From Citrus sinensis (lineage: Eukaryota > Streptophyta > Magnoliopsida > Sapindales > Rutaceae), in contig NC_068563.1 in assembly GCF_022201045.2 (NCBI RefSeq), positions 3,658,001-3,722,000 on the forward strand: a DNA stretch of 64,000 nucleotides. Reading direction: 5' to 3'. The position numbers and the translations under genes were made by a program. Under the pieces are notes generated by a model. It was not told the origin of the DNA and ran no database searches. It worked only from the letters and a program-made list of their open reading frames with translations. Positions 38,684-48,555 of this stretch are shown one piece after another; the first letter of the stretch is position 1; each line of letters begins with the position of its first letter.

Positions 38684-39679
38684 TCAAGGCTTATCCTGGA
38701 GATTGAAGAAAGAAGCAATTTGCTGGAGCATAACCCTAGCATTTTCGGAATTCGGATTGAACAAATGGAACACATGCGATTCTCCTTTAGTCTCAACAAT
38801 CTCCGCGCGGCCTTTCCACCCACTCTCCTTTAACTTCTCGTAGTAAAGCCATCCCCTGGCAGCCAGCTTATCCTTCTCCGCAACGAACACCAGCACCCTG
38901 GCGCACCCCATGCTCGCCAGGCTCGAACCCTCCACGCACGGGTTAATCCACGGATCATCGCACCCGTTGGTTTCACTACGATAACCCATCCGCCAAATCC
39001 CATCGAAAAACGCTCTGTGCTTCGCATCAGTGGTCTCATTGCCAACAGGCGTGCTCCCCCAGAAGTACGGATGCACCAAAACAATCCCAGCGACGTTAAA
39101 CCCGTCGAGAATTTCACGACCGTTTCTGATCCCCATGTGGTGGGCTATGTTAGCGCCGGCACTGTCCCCTGCGAAGAACACCCGCTGAAAGTCAGCGTAG
39201 CGGTTAAGCCAATCTTCGGGGCCGCTTCCGTTAACATGGGAGGCAACCCATTTGATTGCAGCCCACGAGTCATCGTGAGCGCAAGGGACGGGATTCTCCG
39301 GGGCTCTCCGGTAGTCAACCGAGACGGCGACGACGTTACATGCGGAGACTAAGGCGTTGAGGTAGCTGTGGTAAAAAAGGGAGAAGGCTGTCTCGATGCA
39401 GAAGCCTCCGCCGTGGATGTAAACAAGAAGGGGGAGTTTGTTATTGTTATTATTGTTATTCGTGCCTTTCGGGAGGTAAAGCCGAGCGGATAGAGCATTG
39501 CTGTTGTTGCTATTTTGAGGAGAATACACAACGTCTTTGGAATCAACGTTCGTTTTGGGATCAAATGATGGGGGAACGGTATCATTCCCCACGAACCTCT
39601 CTACTCTGCCGTCTTTGTATACTCTTATCAAAGGAGAGAACTCATAGGCGATTTCTGATGATGGCTTGGTAGAATCCAT
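38684..39679 (-). CDS. carboxylesterase, plant CXE (GID1-like alpha/beta hydrolase)
   Basis: Single uninterrupted exon, 331 aa, the usual length for plant carboxylesterases. The oxyanion-hole motif HGGGFC is at residues 89-94, the nucleophile elbow GDSAG at 171-175 (Ser173), the acid at Asp270 (VAEKD) and the catalytic His302 in GESHVFH. These identify the HSL-like CXE family to which the gibberellin receptor GID1 also belongs. GID1 lacks the catalytic His, which is present here, so hydrolysis of acyl esters, not hormone perception, is expected. No signal peptide is seen, so the enzyme is probably cytosolic. An (Asn)7 run at about 74-80 is a local expansion. CXE2/12/13-like members are the nearest in style; the substrate is unknown. 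Confidence 0.95.
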   Translation of the reverse strand: MDSTKPSSEIAYEFSPLIRVYKDGRVERFVGNDTVPPSFDPKTNVDSKDVVYSPQNSNNSNALSARLYLPKGTNNNNNNNKLPLLVYIHGGGFCIETAFSLFYHSYLNALVSACNVVAVSVDYRRAPENPVPCAHDDSWAAIKWVASHVNGSGPEDWLNRYADFQRVFFAGDSAGANIAHHMGIRNGREILDGFNVAGIVLVHPYFWGSTPVGNETTDAKHRAFFDGIWRMGYRSETNGCDDPWINPCVEGSSLASMGCARVLVFVAEKDKLAARGWLYYEKLKESGWKGRAEIVETKGESHVFHLFNPNSENARVMLQQIASFFNLQDKP

Positions 39680-39713
39680 CGAAGCAGACGGAAACAGAGA
39701 ACAGAAAGGGCTC

Positions 39714-39721
39714 TTTAAATA
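39714..39721 (-). promoter_or_regulatory. candidate TATA box of the CXE gene
   Basis: TATTTAAA on the minus strand lies about 35 bases before the start codon, which would leave only a very short 5' UTR. A more distant start of transcription cannot be excluded. Confidence 0.4.
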
Positions 39722-41568
39722 GAGGGGACGACCAATATGCCCACACGGGTTTTGCGAGCTAAGTCAATATTTTTACTATTTTTTAGGAGGGTAAAATTAG
39801 TAGTTCTTAAATAGGAACATAAAATTAATTAAATTTTCACACTATTGTATATATAAGATTATGAAGAATTAAGTGTAAGCGAATTCAACGCAGGATCCAA
39901 AATCAAATGGAGAAAGACATGCATACGTTGGGACAGGTCTGATGGTTCCCATGATCCACGACTTTTTTTCGTTTTAAAATAAATGTGCGAACGTTAAAAT
40001 GGTGGTATACCGTATACTGCCGTCTGCAGACTTTTTCTGCCGGCCTTGCAAGTTCAGCAAGTCTTGGACTCTTTTGTAATAGGCAAAAAAACGAATTTTA
40101 ATAACAGTCGTAAGTGTTTAATAAATTATATTAACATTCAGATGACTGAAATGAAAATAATGTTAAATAAAAATTATTTAAATGTTTATAAATATATTTA
40201 TAAAATATTTTATTATGTATGTATGTATAATAATTAAAAATTATAATAAATAATTTTATATTTTTATCTTATCATTTCAATATGATTTGCAATAATAATA
40301 ATCTCTTTAAATTTAATGATTTTATTTTATAACTAAATAAGGATAATTTTAAATTTTTATACTATATGTGAGAATAAATACGAAATTGTATTAAGTAAAC
40401 ATTGATTCTTAAAATCATATTTTGAAAAACTATTATTTTTCTATTTTTTAAAATCTGTTGTGGGACTGAAGTATTTTTGTCATAATAATTTTTTTTAAAA
40501 AAATTCAAACACAAAAAATAACTTTTAGTTTTTTAAAATCATCTTTGAACTTTTTAAAAGTAATCGCAAATGGGTCGTTAATTTTGTGATGCTCACTATT
40601 TTATATCCTAATTTTGTTGGTATGTATATTATAAGAATATTATTATGGACTAGAGGATTACTTTGTAAATTCATATTATTTTAATGATAATGAAAGAAAT
40701 TTATATTGTGCAAGTAAAATAAAATTAAAGAGAAAAAGAAAATATAAATGAGGTTAATCATATTTATATTTATTCTTAAATGTATTATAATATAATAGAG
40801 ATTTTATAAGATTAATGAAGGGTGCCGATGGTCGAACTCAAAAAAAAAAAGAAAAGCTTCAATTACTTATTTTCTTTGGACGTGCATGAGCTTTGACCGC
40901 GAATCTTCAAATCACAAATTTGACTAAAGAAAAAAGAGAAAAATTTCGGCAGCTCTTGCTTATACTTTTCGTTACATCAAATCAAGCTACTGACCGAAAA
41001 AAAAAAAAAGAGAAAGAAAAAAAAAATCAAATACTCTTTTCCTTTAATTAATTGTTTAATAAATATACACGTCTTTTGACAATAACCGTGGAGACTGGAG
41101 AACCAATCTCTCCATTTATAACTTTTAATCAATCGACGTTGACATCCGTTGAAGAGTGGGATGACGTCATATGACCGCCTTTAACAAAACGCCGCTATTT
41201 TTTTCCTATCGTTTAAAAATACTATTTTAAATTAAAAATCGTTTTTTTTTAAAAAAAATATTGCAACTAACAATTGGGCCATTAACACCATCAAAATCTA
41301 TTAGAAGCACAATGGTTGATTGATACAAAACAGAAATTTTAGGTGTTGCAGAGCCACCGTAAAAATTTGCATTAATTTTTTCCTCAATCCTCGGTTAAAT
41401 AATGTACGTGACAATTCTTTTGTGGGATATGAATGGCCATCGCATCCAAGTTTGTTTTTATTTTTATTTTTTAAGACCACAAAGCTGGGTCTTATTTTGC
41501 TTTCTTTTTCTCTTTCAGCGTACGAGGCATCCATCGCATTTATGGGCTAACAAGTAAACAAGCGAGGC
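39722..41568. other. intergenic, AT-rich, contains one dispersed repeat copy
   Basis: No gene was seen. The interval holds the repeat copy at 40217-40570 (listed separately) and a TGACGTCA palindrome near 41162. Confidence 0.5.
40217..40570. repeat. dispersed AT-rich repeat, copy 1 of 3
   Basis: It shares an ordered series of motifs with 58496-58920 and 59778-60190: TATAATAATT, AATAATAATAATCTCTTTAAA, TAAATACGAAATTGTATTAA, then TTTTCAAAATCACCTTT-like and TTTTAAAAGT-like ends. It is the most diverged of the three copies. The internal AGT(A/G)CTTTTAAAA-type stretches recall non-autonomous hAT elements, but the ends are not defined. Confidence 0.5.
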
Positions 41569-41700
41569 TTCTTCCTCTGACAGCCCATTTGGCAAAAATC
41601 AATAATTTCGGGCCCTACTTCTTAAAGAATGTGGGCACAAAAGTGAAAAACCTAGCAGCCAACGACTTTTCGGATATAACAATGCAAATGAATACACCAA

Positions 41701-43695
41701 GGCTACGTTTGGAAGATAAGATTGGATTGAATTAGCTTTTACGATTAGATTAGATTAGATTATATTGGATTACATCGAATTAAATATAGTTCTATCTTTT
41801 ATTTGGTACATGTCGGATAGGATTATAATAGTGTTATTCTATGTTTGGCATTTTACAGGACTGGATAATAAAAATAATAATAATTAATAGAAAAATTAAG
41901 TGAAATGCCATATGCTTAAATTTTGACAATAACTTTTGAATAAAATTTTCCTTCTATAAATGAAATCAATAATAATAAATAAAATACAGCACCTGATTCA
42001 ATAATATTCCACATCTCAATATGTAACAACATATATAACCAGTACCTCCAATATATACCATTATCGAAAAATATAAATTTCACAAACTATAGAGCAACAA
42101 TTCAATCTAAATAAGATACAATTTCTGATATAATATATTTAATTACATAAGACAACAACAAAACAACTATTTATAAAGTATTTGATACATCATACATGTT
42201 CATCATTAAGCCACTTTAACATGTGGTTAAATACTTACAAAAAAAATGGTGGGTATCATTTGTTAAAAACAATTTAGAATCACCCACAAACAAAATATAA
42301 TTCATATCATCAATTACAAAAAATATGTCATCATCACGTTCATAGACCTACCATATACGGTTAATCTTTTGTACAAAAAGGATCCCAAAATACCTCCCTT
42401 AATCAATCATCGTACCCACCTAAGATAAGTTCTTCAAGAAACTCATTTCTTTCTTCATCATTTTGCATCGTCCTAAATATTTCTGCATGTTCTGGTTGTT
42501 TCAGCAACATCTTTTGCACCCTAACTCTTTGATGTAGTAAAAGGTTCATTTTTATCAACATGTCAGCACCAACTTGTGAATTGGTACTTTCATTCGATAG
42601 CTTACCAACAAGATTATTCACATTTTGATTTGACTTTTCCATCACGTCCTGAAATACCCATGCAAATTTTTCCAAGCTTCCAACCAATAGATCAATTGAT
42701 GTAGCCCGCTTCCTTTTAGATGATTTTGTTTGACCTTGGTCCATTGACACGGGAGCAAAGGACAATCAATAACAAATGTTTGCATGTAATGATACACAGG
42801 AGTTGTGGAACATGTTATCCATGTGCATATATATATAATAAAAAGCCACCAACAGCCGTATAGGTGAATGAACTTTCAATCCTTACTTATATATAGTAAA
42901 AATAATTCAATTAATTTTCATAATCAAGCACAAATTGGACGGTGCACTTGACATACTGGAATAAAATTAGGCAAATGACATGTCTTCATAATTCAGTTAA
43001 TTAAAATAAATTGAAGAGAATAAAGTAACGTACAATTGATAATAATAAGGTCCAAATGAAACAAAACTGTTATGAGGGAGAAAAATAATAAAAACCCACC
43101 AACATCTAAACAATATACATTGGCAATGCAAAAATTAAAGGAATATTACTGTAAGTTTGGAAAAAGTAAGCAAAATAATTAAGATTTAAGTAGGGAAAGC
43201 ATATAGATTCACTTACTGATTGAAGGAGAAAGTTGAGTTTTCAATTCCTGCAACCAAGCCAACAACAAAAGAAAAAGGGAAAAAAAGTCAAGTTTAAGAT
43301 CCGTACTTGAAGCCCCAATTTAATTGGAAGATAAGAATCAATTTAAATAATATTTTGAGTACATTTGATTGTTGCTCAGATCATCTAAAACAATTTTTGG
43401 AGAATCAAGATTTGTTGAGGAAGGAAGATGTGCGTGCTCTGCATTTGTTTGAGAGTAATTGTAATTGGTTTGCTTTCAGCTTGATGAAAGAGAAGAGATG
43501 ATTATAGATTCACTAGATTTTTTTATCCAAGATAAACCCACCTAAAAAAGGGGATTGATAATCCCAAGAATATGGGATAAAAAATTGGGTTTATTTTTTA
43601 ATCTTTACAGCCAAACATGGCTATGGATGGGATTAATATTTTTAGTCCTGAAAATTAGTCTTATCCTACCTTTATCCCAGCAGCCAAACGTAGCC
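41701..43695 (-). mobile_element. PIF/Harbinger-like DNA transposon, decayed
   Basis: The ends are a 12-bp perfect terminal inverted repeat, GGCTACGTTTGG (41701-41712, and its reverse complement at 43684-43695). They are flanked by the 3-bp duplication CAA (41698-41700 and 43696-43698). The uninterrupted right copy of the surrounding duplication lacks the element at the matching site, which confirms insertion. The length is 1995 bp. It carries an ORF resembling the Myb/SANT-like partner protein of Harbinger elements (42403-42765) but no DDE transposase. A 3-bp target site and a two-protein design are typical of PIF/Harbinger, although the usual target is TWA. Confidence 0.75.
42403..42765 (-). 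CDS. C-terminal part of a Harbinger Myb/SANT-like protein (remnant)
   Basis: A 120-aa frame within the Harbinger-like element. The sequence has a basic KSSKRKRATS stretch followed by predicted helices and a conserved-looking C-terminus (MLLKQPEHAEIF, NDEERNEFLEELI). This is the organisation of the C-terminal part of plant Myb/SANT-like domain proteins encoded by PIF/Harbinger elements, which escort the transposase to DNA. The Myb/SANT domain itself would lie upstream on the minus strand (above 42765) and was not found intact. The recorded Met may therefore be internal to a former exon, and the frame is probably not expressed. Confidence 0.5.
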   Translation of the reverse strand: MSFAPVSMDQGQTKSSKRKRATSIDLLVGSLEKFAWVFQDVMEKSNQNVNNLVGKLSNESTNSQVGADMLIKMNLLLHQRVRVQKMLLKQPEHAEIFRTMQNDEERNEFLEELILGGYDD

Positions 43696-43733
43696 CAATA
43701 GTCATGACTCATAAGTTCTTATGAGATTGTAGG

Positions 43734-44402
43734 TGTTGTAGTATAACGACGTGGCTAGCTGCGCTCGAACAAGGATTTCCTTATCGTGAGTGAGGAGCAG
43801 TATAGCGTCCATGAGCAGGAGTCTTCTGCTTGACACCGAGGAGATCCTCTGCTGGGGCCAAGGAATAAGCAGGAGTTTTCTGCTAGACACCGAGGATATC
43901 TTCTGTTGGGGTCAAGGCCGGAAGACCTGGTCAATGGCAGTTGTCAGAACGTGTGCTACTTTCCGAGAGTCCAAGCATGAGGCCCACTCAGCCACAATCA
44001 CAACGCTCGAGCATCCACGACCGGGGACTAGGTAAAGTGGTGAACGTGGGTCATGGAGACCGAATTCTTAGGAGGGCTATAAAAGGGGCCTCCAAAAAAG
44101 GTAAAGGGGTTAGACACTAAGTGTTTTGGAAATTATTAGAGAGCCACGATATCAGTGGTAAAGTTTTTTCAAAGTTAGCCCAGATTACTAACTTGAGTGT
44201 CGGAGGGTTTGCACCGGGAAAATCTCTGGCGTTCTCTGACTGGTTTTTGTGTGTGTAAGAGTTCACAGAGGAGAAGCAACAAGCCTTGCAGTCTTGCTCG
44301 TCTAAAGAGAGTAGCATGAAGTTATCTCCAATCAACTACAAATTCAAGTGTTGAGGAGAGATTCTGGTTGCGAACGAGCAGACCCAAAATCTTATATCAA
44401 CA
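43734..44402 (+). mobile_element. LTR (solo or terminal fragment) nested in the duplication
   Basis: The element starts TGTTGTAGTATAACG and ends TATATCAACA, so TGTTG/CAACA form the inverted ends. It includes a TATA box (CTATAAAAGGGGCC near 44080), a motif common in plant Ty3/gypsy LTRs (ACTAACTTGAGTGTCGGAGG near 44189, followed by GCACCGGGAAAA) and an imperfect internal repeat (GAGCAGGAGT...CTTCTG and AAGCAGGAGTTTTCTG). It is markedly GC-richer than its surroundings. The right copy of the duplication and a related LTR at 46.4 kb lack it. No exact target duplication is visible, and about 10-16 bases of host sequence appear lost at the site. Confidence 0.65.
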
Positions 44403-46234
44403 GGTTATTTACTTGAGAGACAAAAAACTAAGTTGATGAACATCCACATAATTATAATTATTTCACAATACTCTCCTTTGGATATTCATCCTACTAATAA
44501 TATATCTCGTTAAAATATTTGCTAATAAAATCCTATGGATAAAAGACTAGTGATGAAAAAATAGTACATCGTTGATTTATATCTTAAAGAGGTGCTAATT
44601 GGCTCATTAAAACCTTACTAAAAAAATCCAATGGACAAAAATCTAGCCAAGGAAAATTAATACGGTGCATGTAGTCCTTCGTATGATTAACTCCCCTTGA
44701 TAAACATGCTCCCCTCGAAATGACACAAGTGCTTCAATGATCAATCATGTTTAGTAACTAATACTTTTTTGGTGAAGCAATCTGCATGGTCGATACTATC
44801 CTTTTGAATCTTGTATTCATAAAAAATTTTAGATAAGCTTTATGTTTCATATTATTTTCATGTCTTCAATTTTATATGGAACAATTACAAGAATGAAAAA
44901 TTGCAAATATGCAATTTAGCATAAGGTGTTTTGCAATAGTGCGGTACTTCAAGACCAAAAATAATATTTTGCTATAGAGGAAGAAAATTTTGTGCCAAAA
45001 ATTCTTTTTCATGTTAAAGATTTTCTTTATATATATGGGAAGGGATATTTGAAATATTGAAACAATATTCATATAATCTAATGGTGGATGACTTAGCCTC
45101 ATTAAATACTATTTTTACCTTATGTATCTACCATTAGATTGTATATGATCAATGGCTCAAATTGTGTCAAAAATTTAAGTTAAAAAATTATATATATTGC
45201 AATCATTAATACTTAAAATGGCGATCTATTATAATGTTGATAACTTTAGTCGTGGCATGTCTAGCACTAATCCCACAATTATCAAGTAGACATTTGCTTC
45301 AAGGAATGTAAATCTGTTACTAGTAAGATAAGACCAATTATTTTTAAAAACTGAATATTTTATTCATATATGAAGAGAAACAATGACTTCAGTAAATTTA
45401 TTGACAATCTCAATTTGCGACTACAAGAGCATAAACGAGCAATAAAATATTTACACATGTTCACTTGTTCTCTTTATATATAAATTCTTGATGATTCGAT
45501 TTTCTTGCTTCACTTGTTGACCAAATGAAATTTCTTATTGGCATATCCAACTCTTTGAGGATACTTTGGGCTGGAAGAGTTCAGAAGGAATTAGCGAGGA
45601 TGCTTGCTTTTCTTTCATATATGTATGAACTAGAAAATCATATGAACTTTTGTTCAATCTTTTGGTAGTTGCTTATTTTCTTTAAATTGCGTCAAGGAAA
45701 CAAATTATCCAGTTGGATATTCAATTTTTATTCCTTCAAAGAGATAAAATAAATTATTATTTTAATTCAATCCTTGAACTTTTCATATATGAAGTTAATG
45801 TTCCTTCAAATTATTTCAAAGAATAAGATCCATTTTTCATGAAATATCTAAATTTTTCCTCCTTCAGGGACATAATATATGATGAAGAAAAATTATAATT
45901 TTATAAAATTTTCTAGTTCTTTATGGACAAGATGCTGAATAGAATATCACAATTTTTGTATATTTCTTCAAGAACATATATTTAAAGAAAAATTTCATTA
46001 CATCTAGTGATGGCAATTGAATATTATAATAAGAAGTATCAAATAATAATAATATCAATGAACTGAGCATTAGATAAATATTGCAATAATAAATGAAGTA
46101 ACGAACAAATTCATAGATCCATAAATATGATTTTAGACAAAATCTAAATAGCACAATTCATACGTTTATGATTAAGGTTAAAAGAGAGAAGTTTATCATA
46201 CCACCTTTTTAGTTAGAAACTCGTACTGATATCA

Positions 46235-46528
46235 TGCTAAATTATTTATTAATTAGAAATATAATATAGTAAAAAAGATAGAGAAAACAAATAAAAGACA
46301 CAATAGTTTATAGAAGAATTTTATTCAATCTCAAATATATAAAAACAGGAAATAACCCGTCCTTTTATAGTCACACAACCATACAAATGAAGTAAATAAT
46401 TAATAAAGAGATACATAATTAGTTATAAGTTCTCATGAGATAGTGAGAGTTGTAGAATATGAAGAGTTGTTTGGTTGAAGGATAAAAGGTTATTTTGATG
46501 AATATTTACATAATTCTAATTATTTCAT
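46235..46528 (-). mobile_element. copia-type LTR with adjacent primer-binding site
   Basis: On the minus strand the LTR ends ...TTTAGCA (46235) and is followed immediately by TGATATCAGTACGAG (46234 downward), close to the TGGTATCAGAGC primer-binding site for initiator tRNA-Met used by plant copia elements. Inside are a TATA box (CTATAAAAGG, 46361-46370 complement) and a polyadenylation-like TTGAATAAAATTC. Its upstream part matches the LTR-like sequence at 43700-44467 and at 46915-47035. The start could lie further right, at TGTTAG near 46678. Confidence 0.6.
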
Positions 46529-46785
46529 AATAAATCTTAATTTGTATCTAATTATATATTTCGCTCGTTTATTGGATGATGAATTTTATAACCAATAAAA
46601 TTACTAAATACCAACTAATTGATAAATACCACATCGATTACGATACAAATTAGAATTTGAATATTAAGATTTCTAACATTATTCATCACTCTATATTAAT
46701 TGTCTTGAAACATTGACACATTCACTCAATGTAGAGAGAGAAAACTTACATGACTTTTTGGCAATAATATTGACATTATTGCATA

Positions 46786-48555
46786 CGAGGTTTCTTCCTC
46801 TAACAGCCCATTTGACAAAAATCAACAATTTCGGGCCCTACTTCTTGAAGAATGCCGGCACAAAAGCAGCCAACTTTTTCGGTTGAACAATATAAATAAA
46901 GTAAATGATTATTAAATGAATACATCATTAATCATCAATTTTTATGAGATAAAAAGTGTTATAAAAGATGAAGAGTTATTTGATTAGAAGATAAAAAATT
47001 ATTTTGATGAACATCCACATAATTATAATTATTTTCTTTGTTAGATATTCATCCAAATATCTACTAATAAAATCCTATGGATAAAAGATTGGTAAAGAAA
47101 AATAGTACGTAATTCATTTATATTTTAAAGAGGTGCTAACTGCCTCATTAAAATCTTACAAAAAAAATCCGATGGGACAAAAATCTAGTAAAGGGAAATT
47201 AATACAGTGCATGTAGTCCTTCATATGATTAACTCCCCGCCTCCCCCGTGATAAATATGCTCCATTTTGAAATGACATAGGTGCTTTAATAATCAAATCA
47301 TATTTTGTAACTAATACTACTTTGGTGAAGCAATCTACATGATCGATACTATCCTTTTGAATCTTGTATTCATAAAAAAAAATTAGATAAGCTTTATGTT
47401 TCATGTTTTTTTTTTTCATGCCTTCAATTTTATATGGAGCAGTTACAAGAATGAAAAATTGCAAATATGCAATTTGCGTAAGATATTTTGCAATATAGTG
47501 CGGTACTTCAAGACCAAAAATAATATTTTGCAATAGAGGAAGAAAATTTTGTGCCAAAAATTCTTTTTCATGTTAAAGATTTTCTTTATATATATGGGAA
47601 GGGATATTTGAAATATTGAAACAATATTCATATAATCTAATGGTGGATGACTTAGCCTCATTAAATATTATATTTACTTTTTGTGTCTACCATTAGATTG
47701 TGTGTGATCAATGGCTCAAATTGCGTCAAAAATTTAAGTTAAAATATTATATATATTACAATAATTAATACTTAAAATGGTGATCCATTATAATGTTGAT
47801 AACTTTAGTCATGGCATGTCTAGCACTAATCCCACAGTTATCAAGTAGACATTTGCTTCAAGAAATGTAAATCTGTTACTAGTAAGATAAGACCAATTAT
47901 TTATTTTAAAAACTGAATGTTTTATTCATACATAAAGAGAAACAATGAATTCAAATAAATATATTGACAATCTCAGTTTGCTACTACATGAATAAATTCT
48001 TGATGATTGTGAATTTCTTGCTTCACTTGTTGGCCAATGGAAATGTGTTATTAGCATATCCAGCTCTTTGCGGATACTTTGAGGGGCTCGAAGAGTTCAG
48101 AAAGAATTAACTTGGATGCTTGCTATGTTTCATATACGCAGAAACTAGATAATCGTACGAGCTTTTGTTCAATCTTTTGGTGGTGGCATATTTTCTTTAA
48201 ATTATTTCAAAGAAACAAATTATCCAGTTGAATATTTAATTTTTATTCCTTCAAGGAGATAAAATAAATTACCATTTTAATTCAATCCTTGAAATTTTTC
48301 ATGTATGAAGTTAATGTTCCTTCAAATTATTTCAAAGTATAAATTCCATTTCTCATGAAATATTTAAAATTTTCCTCCTTTAGGGAGATGATACATGATG
48401 AAGAAAAATTATAGTTTTCTAAAATTTTCCAGTCGTTTATGGACAAGATGTTGAATATAATATTATGGCAATAATATTGTTTTGAAACATCGACACATTC
48501 ACTCAATCTAGAGAAAGAAAACCTACATGATTTGATGGCAATAATATTGATTCAT
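46786..48555. repeat. directly duplicated unit, right copy (uninterrupted)
   Basis: Colinear with 41569-46777 but without the Harbinger-like, LTR and LTR-bearing interruptions. It ends with a flank (GAAACATCGACACATTCACTCAA, about 48483) that also follows the left copy (about 46712). Apart from insertions the two copies are similar throughout, with scattered substitutions and small indels. A 133-aa and a 72-aa open frame occur in it on the minus strand; the 72-aa one begins identically in both copies, but neither looks like a known protein. Confidence 0.8.

Larger units (their letters stand above)
41569..46777. repeat. directly duplicated unit, left copy (interrupted)
   Basis: It begins with CGAGGCTTCTTCCTCTGACA and is colinear with 46786-48555 over about 1.7 kb. 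Matching anchors include CGGGCCCTACTTCTT, ACATCCACATAATTATAATT, CCTATGGATAAAAGA, GCAATTT...GCGGTACTTCAAGACC, GGATGACTTAGCCTCATT and GGACAAGATG. Three segments absent from the right copy interrupt it: a Harbinger-like element (41701-43695), an LTR (43734-44402) and LTR-bearing sequence (about 45945-46700). Part of the unit looks like the 3' end of a decayed copia-type element on the minus strand: a polypurine tract (CCAAAGGAGAGTAT, 44468-44481) followed by a TGTGAAATAATT LTR start at 44467. No protein is encoded. Confidence 0.8.

Noticed and set aside
47156-47557. 133-codon frame in the right duplicated copy
   Set aside because: The left copy does not preserve this frame, the product has no recognised domain, and the region is decayed retroelement sequence.
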